Shown piece after piece: positions 1 through 8,144 of a stretch of DNA of 64,000 bases. This stretch comes from Pseudomonas fluvialis (lineage in GTDB: Bacteria > Pseudomonadota > Gammaproteobacteria > Pseudomonadales > Pseudomonadaceae), in the NCBI RefSeq assembly GCF_002234375.1, contig NZ_NMQV01000017.1:1-64000 (forward strand), in the 5' to 3' direction. Positions within the stretch are counted from its first letter, which is position 1; every line of letters starts with the position of its first letter. The position numbers were made by a program, and so were the translations under genes. The notes under the pieces were generated by a model that saw nothing but the letters and a program-made list of their open reading frames with translations, did no database searches and was not told the origin of the DNA.

Positions 1-394
1 CGTCGGGGTAGGGGGCACGCGCGAAGGGGCTATCCGGCAGGCGGCTATGCAGCACATGTGCTGTGCGCAGGGTATGCAACGTGGCGGGATGCAGGTCGGG
101 AGACAGGGTTGGCGCGCTGAACAGCAGTACGCAGTATCCGCATTTCTCCCAGGCTTCCGGCATGTTCGCCGGTGCGCCATCGTGTTGCTCGCCACAGGCC
201 AGCTCGTTCAGCCAGCCCGGAAGGGCAGCCGCTTCCGTGAGCAGGCCCTGGGACAGCCAGGGGCCGCTCAGCAGCAGGCACATGGCCAAGATGGCCAGCC
301 AGTTGCCAGGACGGAGACGAGCAGGTTTGGACAAGTGCCAAATTCCTTGCGAGGAAACGGGGGTACGCCTGCATGCTAGGAGGCGGGTTGTCAT
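1..394 (-). CDS. DUF2946 family protein (3' end cut by window edge)
   Basis: The frame stays open from an ATG at 394 down to base 1, so the C-terminus lies outside the window; about 131 codons are visible. A hydrophobic segment (NWLAILAMCLLLSGPWLSQG, residues about 26-45) is followed by a Cys-containing middle and a CGYCVLL motif, the pattern of DUF2946 proteins. These are small membrane or periplasmic proteins often found near copper or TonB-linked uptake genes; their function is not established. No strong ribosome-binding site precedes the ATG, so a later start is possible. Other frames here look like shadows. Confidence 0.6.
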   Translation of the reverse strand, partial: MTTRLLACRRTPVSSQGIWHLSKPARLRPGNWLAILAMCLLLSGPWLSQGLLTEAAALPGWLNELACGEQHDGAPANMPEAWEKCGYCVLLFSAPTLSPDLHPATLHTLRTAHVLHSRLPDSPFARAPYPD

Positions 395-484
395 GAGCAT
401 AGTGACAAGTTGTCGCAGATGCCAGGGGAGGCGGCAGCCTGTGGCGGCCTGGGTTAAGCTGCCTGGTAGAGAGGGGAGGACGTG

Positions 485-886
485 ATGCTGAGCTTGGCGG
501 ATATCTTCGTACTGCTGCTGTTGAGCAGCCTGGCGGCCTGGTGGTGGCGTGGGCGTGGCATCGGCGAGTGTGCCCTGCATTATGCGCGACAGCATTGTCA
601 GCGGCTGGATATCGAGCTGCTGGACGGCAATGTCGCCTTGCAGGGGCTCAGCTGGCAGCGCGACAGCCAGGGGCGCTGGCGCCTGGCGCGGCGCTATGCC
701 TTCGAGTTCACGGTGACCGGCGAGCAGCGGCTGCACGGTCGACTGACACTCTATGGTCGCCAACTGGCGCGTATCGAACTGGATGCGCATCCCTTCAATC
801 CAGCCAGCGAGACGGGCGGCAAGGTCATCCAGATGGATGACTGGCGGCGCAGCCACCCGCGTATCGATCAGCGCAAGGCCGACTGA
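485..886 (+). CDS. DUF3301 family membrane protein
   Basis: A 133-residue protein. An N-terminal hydrophobic helix (about residues 2-20, ending WWWRGRG) is followed by a soluble domain with the RQHCQRLDIELLDGNVAL pattern of DUF3301, a family of unknown function common in Pseudomonas. GGAGG at 475-479 sits 5 nt before this ATG; an in-frame GTG at 482 would be too close to it, so the ATG at 485 is preferred. The stop abuts that of the convergent hydrolase gene. Confidence 0.8.
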   Translation: MLSLADIFVLLLLSSLAAWWWRGRGIGECALHYARQHCQRLDIELLDGNVALQGLSWQRDSQGRWRLARRYAFEFTVTGEQRLHGRLTLYGRQLARIELDAHPFNPASETGGKVIQMDDWRRSHPRIDQRKAD

Positions 887-1765
887 TCAGCGAGCGTCCA
901 GCAGGAAAGCGCGCACGCGTGCCGCGCTGTCCTCGGGAAACTCCTGCATGAAGCAATGCCCACCGGCCACTACCTGGGCGCTGACATGCGCATTGCCGGC
1001 GCACCAGCGGGCAACCGAGCGGGCCACGAAGGGATAGCTGTGTTGGCCATAGAGCACCTGGGTGGGCGTAGTGACTTTGCTCAGCGACGGCCACAGGCGC
1101 TTGGGGAAGGAGCTGAAGATATCCGCTTCGCGGCTGGGTCGGCACTTCAGCTCGACGCCTTGCGCAGTGTCTTTCAGGGCATGTTGTATGTAGGCGTCGA
1201 AGGCCGCTTCGTCCCAGCCACGGAACATGCCCCGACCATGCAATGCGGCGTGGGCGGCGGCGCGATCCGGCCAGCTACTGCGGCGTTTCAGCGCTTTGCT
1301 GGCCAGGCTGGTACGACGGCTCAGGCCGACCACGTCGGACAAGGCCATCACGCCGATCATCGCCGGGCTGAACAGTACCGGGTCGAGCAGCACGGCGCGC
1401 CTGAACAACTGCGGCTGCTGGGCCAGCATCAGGCTGGTCAGCACGCCGCCGAAGCTGTGGCCGAGGGCGAAACGCGGTGCGTCGGCGAAGTCGTCAGTGC
1501 CGGCGGCAAAGGCTTCCAGAGCCAGTTCGGCGCTACGGTTCCAGCCATGGAAGCGGCCGCCATGATCGCTATCGCCGTGCCCCTGAACATCGCACAGCCA
1601 CAGGTCGAAGTCTTCGCAAAGTGCATTGAGCAGCGGGCTGTACACCCGGCCGCAATAACCATTGCCGTGCAGAAAATGCAGCAGTGGCTTGCCGGAGGGC
1701 GGGGTGTGCCAGCCACGCAGGGTGAAACCGGCTGAAGTGGGGTGCGACCAAGGCAGCAAGTGCAT
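887..1765 (-). CDS. alpha/beta hydrolase
   Basis: A 292-residue protein of the alpha/beta-hydrolase fold. Visible landmarks are the oxyanion-hole segment LHFLHGNGYCG, the nucleophile elbow GHSFGG (Ser nucleophile), a candidate acid in the LLDPVLF or later region, and the catalytic His in VAGGHCFMQEFPE near the C-terminus. The substrate cannot be told; related proteins are called esterases, lipases or haloperoxidase-like hydrolases. The frame is open further upstream to 1876, but MHLLPWSHP at 1765 matches where the family fold begins. Confidence 0.8.
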   Translation of the reverse strand: MHLLPWSHPTSAGFTLRGWHTPPSGKPLLHFLHGNGYCGRVYSPLLNALCEDFDLWLCDVQGHGDSDHGGRFHGWNRSAELALEAFAAGTDDFADAPRFALGHSFGGVLTSLMLAQQPQLFRRAVLLDPVLFSPAMIGVMALSDVVGLSRRTSLASKALKRRSSWPDRAAAHAALHGRGMFRGWDEAAFDAYIQHALKDTAQGVELKCRPSREADIFSSFPKRLWPSLSKVTTPTQVLYGQHSYPFVARSVARWCAGNAHVSAQVVAGGHCFMQEFPEDSAARVRAFLLDAR

Positions 1766-2070
1766 GGCGGGTCTCGTCGTTGAACTGGCTTGGGAGTGTA
1801 AAGCGCGGGCCGTCGTCATGCATTCCCGCGATGGGTGCGATAGAAGAATTTGTACAACATGAGCTGACTTGTCCACCTAATCTTAGTGGGCGTGCCCTTG
1901 TTTTCTGGGTTGTTCAAGGCGTTGTGATGTTCCGCCTAGCTCATGGTTGGACAATTATTGTTTTCTTATACAACTTTGTAATTGTTTTGTATAAGTCTGT
2001 TCTGCTTGATCTTCTGTCTTTTGGTTCGCAGCACGTTGTCGCAGCCTGAATGGCTCGAGGAGCGCATTGA
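1766..2070. other. intergenic region with AT-rich inverted repeats
   Basis: About 300 bp without a gene, much more AT-rich than its neighbours. It holds an 8-bp palindrome TTGTACAA near 1851, a short ACAAT-T-ATTGT dyad near 1951-1961, and the larger dyad listed separately at 1965-1995. It would have been the control region of the chemotaxis gene that is now broken. Confidence 0.5.
1965..1995. promoter_or_regulatory. 9-bp inverted repeat, possible operator
   Basis: CTTATACAA (1965-1973) and TTGTATAAG (1987-1995) are perfect reverse complements separated by 13 nt. The half-site core TACAA recurs in the nearby palindrome TTGTACAA (about 1851). This resembles a protein-binding dyad rather than a terminator, as there is no GC-rich stem. 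The binding protein is unknown. Confidence 0.35.
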
Positions 2071-2668
2071 ATGCCCGTACAACTGACTATCGCCCAACGC
2101 CTGAGCCTTGGTTTCGGCCTGATTCTTTCGCTGATGCTGCTGATTACGCTGATCCGGAAAGATCATCGAGGTGATTACCTCGATCGCCGAACAGACCAAC
2201 CTGCTGGCGCTGAATGCCGCCATCGAAGCAGCACGGGCTGGCGAACATGGTCGTGGCTTTGCCGTGGTGGCCGATGAAGTCCGCTCCCTGGCCAACCGTA
2301 CCCAGGATTCCACGCGGGAAATCCGCGGCATGATCGGCAAGCTGCAGGAGGGCGCCGGCAAGGCGGCCGAGGTGATGCGCAGCAGCCGTGAGCTGGCCCA
2401 GCAGACCGTGCAGCAAACCGGGCAGGCCGAGCAGGCGCTGAACCAGATTCGCAGTGAGGTTACGGCGATCAACAGCATGAATGCGCAGATTGCCGGTGCC
2501 TCCGAAGAGCAGAGTGCGGTGGCCGAAGAGGTGAACCAGAACATCAATCGCATTCATCGTGCGACCCTGGAAACCGCGGCGGGCTCCGAGCAGGTGGCGG
2601 TAGCCAGCCGCGAGCTGACGACCCTGGCCAACCGGCTCACTGAACGGGTCAGTTTCTTCAGGCTCTAA
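2071..2668 (+). pseudogene. methyl-accepting chemotaxis protein, internally deleted
   Basis: The first 28 codons encode a normal MCP start (MPVQLTIAQRLSLGFGLILS, first transmembrane helix). At about 2154-2158 the sequence jumps, in another frame, into the cytoplasmic signalling hairpin ([13 protein letters not shown] then [16 protein letters not shown]) and runs to the natural C-terminus at 2668. The ligand-binding domain, second helix, HAMP and first methylation helix are missing, roughly 1 kb against a typical 540-residue receptor, and the junction is out of frame. From the original start the frame stops near 2277. A GTG at 2171 could in principle make a soluble fragment, but no good ribosome-binding site is seen. 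Confidence 0.8.
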
Positions 2669-2722
2669 GCACCCCGCCAGCGCCTTGCTAAGCTAGTGCT
2701 TTCTTGGCAAGGGAGTGAGCGA

Positions 2723-3562
2723 ATGTCAGCGTGGAGCAGGGTGTGTTGTCTGCTGGTGGTGTGCTGTCTGGCCTGTGGCCAGGCGTGGGCGGCGTCGCGT
2801 TGCAGCGAACGCAAGCCTTCGCTGTTGCTGATGGGCAAGATCAGTTGCAGCTACCAGAGTCGCTGGATTGATTCCGGGCTGGTCGGCCAGCGCAAGGTAA
2901 TCTACCAGCTGCCGCTGGGCGTACCGCCGGCACAAGGCTGGCCGGTGGTGCTGGTTTACCAGGGGTCGTTCTTCCCGCTCAATGATTTCACCTATTACAG
3001 CGTGATGCCCTTTGGCGGTTACCACGAAGGACAGTTGATCAAGCGTCTGCTGGATAACGGCTTTGCCGTGGTGGCACCCAGCGCGCCAGCCGATCTGTTC
3101 TGGCAAACCAATCTCCCCGGACTGGCCCAGCACTACACGCACAGCACGGACTATCACTTCCTCGGCAATGTGTTTGCGGCCATCGCCGCAGGCGAATTTG
3201 GTCCGTTGGACAGTCAGCGCAAATACGCCACGGGAATTTCCAGCGGCGGTTACAACAGCAGTCGTATGGCCGTGTCCTTTGCCGGGGAGTTTCGTGCGCT
3301 GGCCATCCAGTCGGCTTCTTATGCGACCTGCAGCGGGCCGTTGTGCACTGTGCCGCAGGTGTTGCCCGCGGATCATCCGCCGACGCTGTTCCTGCATGGT
3401 TTCGTCGACATGACGGTGCCCTGGTGGAGCATGAATCTGTACTACCAGCGCCTGCAGGAGCAGGGCATCAGCAGTGCCCGGCATACCGACTGGCTGGCCG
3501 GGCACGAATGGCTGGAACAGGCGCCGGAGCTGATTCTCGACTGGTTCCGGCGTTACCCCTGA
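2723..3562 (+). CDS. phaZ: extracellular medium-chain-length PHA depolymerase
   Basis: A 279-residue secreted esterase. Residues 1-23 are a signal peptide ending AWAA. The lipase box is GISSG (residues 171-175) with Ser173 as nucleophile; Asp229 (HGFVDMTVP) and His261 (AGHEWL) complete the triad. This spacing and the box are those of the secreted mcl-PHA depolymerase of P. fluorescens GK13, which hydrolyses medium-chain polyhydroxyalkanoate outside the cell. It is unrelated to the intracellular PhaZ of the pha operon. The upstream ATG at 2696 would precede the signal peptide and is rejected. The 3' end overlaps the convergent GTPase gene by 10 nt. Confidence 0.85.
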   Translation: MSAWSRVCCLLVVCCLACGQAWAASRCSERKPSLLLMGKISCSYQSRWIDSGLVGQRKVIYQLPLGVPPAQGWPVVLVYQGSFFPLNDFTYYSVMPFGGYHEGQLIKRLLDNGFAVVAPSAPADLFWQTNLPGLAQHYTHSTDYHFLGNVFAAIAAGEFGPLDSQRKYATGISSGGYNSSRMAVSFAGEFRALAIQSASYATCSGPLCTVPQVLPADHPPTLFLHGFVDMTVPWWSMNLYYQRLQEQGISSARHTDWLAGHEWLEQAPELILDWFRRYP

Positions 3563-4530
3563 GGGCTCTCCAGCCGGCAGGCGGCCAGGCCCTCCTGCAG
3601 CGCGGCAAGCGCCTGGGCCTCGTGGAAAATCAGCTCGATACGCGAGTCGCGGCGCCACTCGCTGGCCTGCCAGTGCAATGGCTGTCCGGCCAGCGCGTTG
3701 GCCGACAGCCAGCCGGCATTGCTGTGGACCAGCAGTTTGGCACGCCGCCAGGGCAGGGCCTGTAGCCAGTGTTGCAGGTGTGCTAGCTCGAAGCGCTGGC
3801 TGGGGTGCCAGCGCCAGCCGATACTCCAGCCCGCCTCCTGTTGCTGGTACTGGCAGAGGGGGTGATGCGGGTCACGCCAGAGCAATCCGGGGCTACTCGG
3901 CGGGCTGTCGGGTAGGCAGGCATCGGCCGCTTCGCCCGCCCGCGCCTGATGTCCTGGCAGGGCGCTGAAGGGCAACTGGCCCTGGCTGGTCCAGTGCAGC
4001 GGATAGGCGGCGAAGCGTTGCTGCAGGGCGGCGCGTTGAGGCGCATCGAGTTGTTCCTGTTTATTGAGCAGCACCAGGCCGGCCAGCGGCAGGCTATCTG
4101 CCTGGCTGTCGGCGAGTGTCTCGCCGTGTGCCAGTGCGGCGGCGTCGAGCACCAGGACCGGCGGCTGCAGAGCGAGCACCTGCTGCCAGGGACTGTCGCG
4201 CAGTTGCTCAAGCAGCTGCGCCGGATGGCCAAGCCCGGAGGGTTCGATCAGCAGGCGATCAGGGCGGGCCTGGCGTAGCAGGCGCGCCAGGGCGACCTGG
4301 AAGGGCGCACCGTTGACGCAGCACAGGCAGCCGCCGGGGACTTCGCTGAGGCTGATGCCATCGCGGCTGCCACCCAGCAGGGCGGCATCCAGTCCGATCT
4401 GCCCGAACTCGTTGATCAGGATGGCCCAGCGTTCGTCGGCCGGTTTGTCGGCCAGCAGCTGGCGGATCAGGCTGGTCTTGCCGGCGCCCAGTGGACCGGC
4501 GATCAGGTGTGTGGGGATGTGTGCGAGCAT
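3553..4530 (-). CDS. COG0523 (G3E/CobW) family GTPase
   Basis: A 325-residue G3E GTPase. It has a Walker A GPLGAGKTS near residue 12, the Cys metal motif GGCLCCVNG near residue 65, the guanine-specificity LLNKQEQ, and a C-terminal CobW_C-like region. Members hand metals (Zn, Co, Ni) to client proteins; the metal here is not known. The start MLAHIPTH at 4530 puts the P-loop at its usual position; the open frame reaches 4602. Unlike the second family member at 14028-15230, no Zur-type box is visible upstream. Confidence 0.8.
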   Translation of the reverse strand: MLAHIPTHLIAGPLGAGKTSLIRQLLADKPADERWAILINEFGQIGLDAALLGGSRDGISLSEVPGGCLCCVNGAPFQVALARLLRQARPDRLLIEPSGLGHPAQLLEQLRDSPWQQVLALQPPVLVLDAAALAHGETLADSQADSLPLAGLVLLNKQEQLDAPQRAALQQRFAAYPLHWTSQGQLPFSALPGHQARAGEAADACLPDSPPSSPGLLWRDPHHPLCQYQQQEAGWSIGWRWHPSQRFELAHLQHWLQALPWRRAKLLVHSNAGWLSANALAGQPLHWQASEWRRDSRIELIFHEAQALAALQEGLAACRLESPQG

Positions 4531-4661
4531 GGCGTGGGTCCGCAACGGGGATGTGCGCATGCTAGTGGCTGATTGGCTTAATGCAACGGGCGCGTTGACC
4601 ATGGCTTGCGCCGGCGGGGGCGCAGCCCCTAGAGTCGCGGTTTTCTGCTGGGGTGGCGAGT

Positions 4662-5015
4662 ATGCGTGTCTGGCTGTTGTGGGGGTTGCTGCTGGGATCG
4701 GCCGAGGTGCTGGCGCAGGCCTGCGTGGTCGAGAGCCAGGGCGCCGGGGTGCAGGTCAAGGTCTGCCAGCAGAACCGCAGCATTCCTGCCACGATGTTCC
4801 GCGAAGGTTTCTGCGCACCGCAACTCAAGGGGCAGCAGGTCACCGTGAGTTTTGTCGAGCAGTGCCCGATCGGTGCCTTCGGCATCTGTCGTGACGCCCA
4901 GGTGGCCGGCACGCTGTATCGCCAGGATGTGCACTACTACGGGGTAGCCAGTGATGCCCGCCTGCTCAAGCCGGCCTGCGAGCGACAGTATCGCGGTGTC
5001 TGGACAGCCTATTGA
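4662..5015 (+). CDS. small secreted Cys-containing protein, function unknown
   Basis: A 117-residue protein. Residues 1-20 (MRVWLLWGLLLGSAEVLAQA) are a typical signal peptide; the mature part has six or seven cysteines (ACVVES, VCQQN, GFCAPQ, EQCPIG, GICRD, PACERQ), suggesting disulfides in the periplasm or outside. I do not recognise a named domain. An in-frame GTG three codons upstream (4653) is an alternative start. The end overlaps the convergent PilT/PilU-like gene by 7 nt. Confidence 0.65.
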   Translation: MRVWLLWGLLLGSAEVLAQACVVESQGAGVQVKVCQQNRSIPATMFREGFCAPQLKGQQVTVSFVEQCPIGAFGICRDAQVAGTLYRQDVHYYGVASDARLLKPACERQYRGVWTAY

Positions 5016-6151
5016 GGGGCATGCTCGTCCATCAGCTGCAGTTCGCCGCTGTCGCCGATCTGGCCGTGGCCGAGGCGAATCTTCAGGGTCAGGTCGGTGC
5101 GTGAGTCAGCGTGGCGAATGGCTTCCTCGACGCTGATGCGGCCACTGCTGTAGAGCTGGTAGAGGTGTTGGTCGAAGGTCTGCATGCCTTGGGTGGTCGA
5201 GCGGGACACCGCTTCGCGCAGGTCTTCCAGCAGACCACGCTGGATCAGGTCACGGATGTGCGAGCTGGCCAGCATCAACTCCACGGCGGCGACCCGCTTG
5301 CCATCCAGGGTCGGCACCAGGCGCTGGCCGACTACGGCGGCCAGGTTGAGCGCCAGGTCGGCGAGAATCTGCTGGCGAGCCTCTTCGGGGAAGAAACGCA
5401 CCACGCGCTCCAGGGCATGGGTACTGCTGGTGGCATGCAGGGTGGCGATGCACAGGTGGCCGGTTTCCGCGTAGTGCAAGGCGTGCTGCATGCTGTCGAG
5501 GTCGCGGATTTCCCCGAGCATGATCACATCCGGTGCCTCGCGCAGTACGTTGCGCAAGGCGGCGGCAAAGCTGTGGGTATCCAGGCCGACTTCCCGCTGG
5601 TCGATCACCGATTTCTGGTGCTGGTGGAGGAACTCGATCGGGTCTTCGATGCAGATGATGTGTCCGGCCTTGCTGCGGTTGCGCAGGTCGAGCAGGGCCG
5701 CCAGGGTCGTTGACTTGCCGGAGCCGGCGGCGCCGGTAACGAGGATCAGCCCGCGGTCGAGCAACGCGAGTTTTTCCAGCGGAGCGGGCAGGCCGAGTTG
5801 GCGAATGCTGGGAATCTGGCTCTTGATCAGTCGCGCGACCATCGAGGCTTCGCCGCGCTGGTAGTACAGGTTGATGCGGAAGCGCCCGGAGTTGCTGACA
5901 CTCACCGCCAGGTTCATTTCCAGATCGCGTTCGAACTCGGCGGCCTGTTTTTCGTTCATCAACTGGTAGGCCATCTGCCGTACTTCACCGGCCTTCAGCG
6001 CGGGCAGCGGCAGGGCATGCATGTGTCCTTCGATCTTCACCTGAGGGGGCGTGCCGACGCTGAAGAACATGTCCGAGCCACCCAGCTCGAACAGCTTGAG
6101 CAGTAGGGGATAGACGTCGATCTTGCTGTCGCCGTTGAACAGAGGGTCCAT
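5009..6151 (-). CDS. PilT/PilU family type IV pilus retraction-type ATPase
   Basis: A 380-residue hexameric secretion-type ATPase of the PilT/PilU group. An N-terminal PAS-like half (GGSDMFFSVGTPPQVKIEG) precedes Walker A GAAGSGKST, the Asp box EDPIEF, Walker B DVIMLGEIRD and the His box (TGHLCIATLHA). The GMQTFDQ motif near the C-terminus is typical. It diverges clearly from the usual P. aeruginosa PilT and PilU and is not next to their genes, so it is a paralogue. The ATG at 6151 has GGAG 6 nt upstream; a further ATG is at 6163. A FimV-like gene lies just upstream on the same strand. Confidence 0.85.
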   Translation of the reverse strand: MDPLFNGDSKIDVYPLLLKLFELGGSDMFFSVGTPPQVKIEGHMHALPLPALKAGEVRQMAYQLMNEKQAAEFERDLEMNLAVSVSNSGRFRINLYYQRGEASMVARLIKSQIPSIRQLGLPAPLEKLALLDRGLILVTGAAGSGKSTTLAALLDLRNRSKAGHIICIEDPIEFLHQHQKSVIDQREVGLDTHSFAAALRNVLREAPDVIMLGEIRDLDSMQHALHYAETGHLCIATLHATSSTHALERVVRFFPEEARQQILADLALNLAAVVGQRLVPTLDGKRVAAVELMLASSHIRDLIQRGLLEDLREAVSRSTTQGMQTFDQHLYQLYSSGRISVEEAIRHADSRTDLTLKIRLGHGQIGDSGELQLMDEHAPQ

Positions 6152-6252
6152 GTCATGCTCCATGTGCCGAGAGGGGCTGGCAGCGCGTGCCTGCCTGGCC
6201 TGCTGTGGGCAGACTAGGCAAGCGTGGGCATTGTCGCAAGACGTGGTGAGGA

Positions 6253-7371
6253 TCAGGGCTGAGTGTGTGCCAGCGGTTGCTGAGCCGCTTGCTGGGCTGC
6301 CAGTTGTGCCTGCAGGGTAGCCAATTGACTGTCCTTGAGCTGCAGCAGGCGCTGCAGCTTGTCCAGTTGCGACTGCAGGTCGGCAATCCGGCTGTGCAGT
6401 TCGGCGTTTTCGCGGCGTGCCAGGTCCAGGCCTTCCTCGGCCTTGGCCAGCTGCTCGCTGAGTTGTGTGTTTTCGCTACCTTGTTCGCCGCGCCCCTGCT
6501 GGCTACCCGGACTGCCGGCCAGGCGCAGGGTATCGCCGCTGTTGCTGTGCGCGGGCGCGGTCGCGGCCTGCTGACGGGGACGCGCATCGAGCTGGCGCTG
6601 GCTGCTCTGCCAGGCCTGCTGCTGTTGCTGGCTGAGTTGCAGGGCCTGGCCGGCGGCCATGGCCTGCATCTGCTCGGCGCTGGGCAGTTGCAGGGTCTGG
6701 TCGCGCTTGAGGCGATTGATATTGCCGTCGATGAACGCTTGTGGGTTGAGCTGCTGGATCGCCAGCATCGCCTGGTGCGGGGTGGCTGCGCCGCGCACCG
6801 CCTGGGCAATGTCCCACAGACGGTCATTGGCCTGGGTACGGTACTGGCCGCCGGGCTGTGCGGCGTGCTGTGTAGCCGGGCGGGTGGACGACTGCACAGG
6901 CGCCTTGCTGAGCGCTGCGCGCGGGCTGGCCGGTTGGGCGAGCAGGGTGCCGGCTGGCAGCTGCGGCTGATAATGCGGTGGGTCGAGCAGCAGGCTGTAT
7001 TCCCGGACCTGCTGGCCGCCCGGCCAGACCACTTCCAGGAGCAGGCCCAGGTACGGCTCGTGAATGGCTTGCGGGGTGCTCAGGCGGGCCTGGAACTGGC
7101 CGCCCTGGCGCTGCACGGCGACGCGCAGGCCAAGCAATTGATCGGGGCGCGACAGGCCGGCCCGTGCATAGGCTTCAGGCGACGCCAGGCGCACGATGAT
7201 TTCTTCGGCAGTCAGGTCGCGGCTGTCCAGCAGCGGGATGTCTGCGCGCAGAGGCTGGCCCAGCGCCGAGTGCAGGTTGGCTTCGCCCAGGCCGAGGGCC
7301 AGGGCCGAAGGCGACAGGGCGATACTGGAAGCTGCGGCCATGGCCAGCAGCAGGCGGTGAGCCGGAAACAT
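6253..7371 (-). CDS. short FimV-like LysM protein
   Basis: A 372-residue protein. A signal peptide (to ALALGLGEANLHSALGQPL) is followed by the N-terminal FimV periplasmic domain (PLRADIPLLDSRDL, EPYLGLLLEVVWPGG, EYSLLLDPPHY), a LysM-type peptidoglycan-binding segment at about 180-235 (YRTQANDRLWDIAQAV), and a Gln/Ala-rich coiled coil at about 300-365. Full FimV is near 900 residues, with a transmembrane helix and acidic TPR-like cytoplasmic part; both are absent and the protein ends cleanly. It is transcribed toward the PilT/PilU-like gene 101 bp downstream, suggesting a joint pilus-related role. Confidence 0.8.
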   Translation of the reverse strand: MFPAHRLLLAMAAASSIALSPSALALGLGEANLHSALGQPLRADIPLLDSRDLTAEEIIVRLASPEAYARAGLSRPDQLLGLRVAVQRQGGQFQARLSTPQAIHEPYLGLLLEVVWPGGQQVREYSLLLDPPHYQPQLPAGTLLAQPASPRAALSKAPVQSSTRPATQHAAQPGGQYRTQANDRLWDIAQAVRGAATPHQAMLAIQQLNPQAFIDGNINRLKRDQTLQLPSAEQMQAMAAGQALQLSQQQQQAWQSSQRQLDARPRQQAATAPAHSNSGDTLRLAGSPGSQQGRGEQGSENTQLSEQLAKAEEGLDLARRENAELHSRIADLQSQLDKLQRLLQLKDSQLATLQAQLAAQQAAQQPLAHTQP

Positions 7372-7575
7372 GGAAACCTCGTCGGCAGGGGGAAGGCACG
7401 GGCTGCGAGTATTTCCCAGTGGCCGGCCTGTCGACAGCGGCGCACCGCCAGAGCCGGCAACGGTTCACACTCGAATACGCAAAACTGCCGAGTGGTCGGC
7501 ACTTGCCCTGTGCGCCGAATTAGGTTGCAGAGCCTGGGGCGACATTGTTTTTTGGTAGGCATTGCTGGAATGAGT

Positions 7576-7594
7576 TATCAATAATAATTATCAT
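7576..7594 (+). promoter_or_regulatory. putative Fur box
   Basis: TATCAATAATAATTATCAT resembles the Fur consensus GATAATGATAATCATTATC. It lies 40-58 bp upstream of the FecI-type sigma factor gene, the usual place for iron-repressed control of such operons. Confidence 0.65.
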
Positions 7595-7633
7595 CCTCGA
7601 CCAGTAATGCCAATTGGCTGATCGGAGCTTGTT

Positions 7634-8143
7634 GTGCCCGCCACTGATCTTGATCTATCTGCAGACCTTGACACGCTCTACCGCCAGCACCACGGCTGGC
7701 TGGAAGGCTGGTTGCGGCGCAAGCTGAACGACACCTTTGCGGCTGCAGACTTGGCTCAGGACACCTTCGTCAGCATCATTCACTCCGGTCAGGCCAGTGG
7801 AATTCGCGAACCCCGGCCCTTTCTGGCGACCATTGCGCGCCGACTGATTGCCCATCGTCATCGCCGCCAGCGCCTGGAAGACGCCTACCTTGAAGTGCTC
7901 GCCAGCCTGCCGGAAGCGGTTTACCCCTCGCCGGAAGAACAGCTGCAGGCACTGGAAACCCTGCGCCAGATCGACAGCGCCCTCGACGGTCTGCCGGCCC
8001 AGGTCAAGGAAGCCTTCTTGCTCGCCCACCTGGAAGAGCTCAGCTATGCCGAAATCGCCGAACGCCTGGGCGTGTCCAGCAGCTCGGTGAAGCAGTACCT
8101 GATGCGCGCCAATCGCCAATACCTGTTCGCCCTGGCCAGCTGA
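7634..8143 (+). CDS. FecI-type ECF sigma factor
   Basis: A 169-residue extracytoplasmic-function sigma-70 factor. Region 2 (LYRQHHGWLEGWLRRKL, AADLAQDTFVSIIHS) and region 4 (LPAQVKEAFLLAHLEELSY, then AEIAERLGVSSSSVKQYL) are both present and form the whole protein, as in FecI/FpvI. It should direct RNA polymerase to the promoter of the downstream TonB receptor when signalled through FecR. The start is GTG, with GGAG 6 nt upstream. fecR begins one base after its stop. Confidence 0.9.
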   Translation: MPATDLDLSADLDTLYRQHHGWLEGWLRRKLNDTFAAADLAQDTFVSIIHSGQASGIREPRPFLATIARRLIAHRHRRQRLEDAYLEVLASLPEAVYPSPEEQLQALETLRQIDSALDGLPAQVKEAFLLAHLEELSYAEIAERLGVSSSSVKQYLMRANRQYLFALAS

Positions 8144-8144
8144 C

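Noticed and set aside
2171..2668. A functional short chemotaxis signalling protein
   Set aside because: No ribosome-binding site at the GTG and an out-of-frame junction to a normal receptor start indicate a deletion product.
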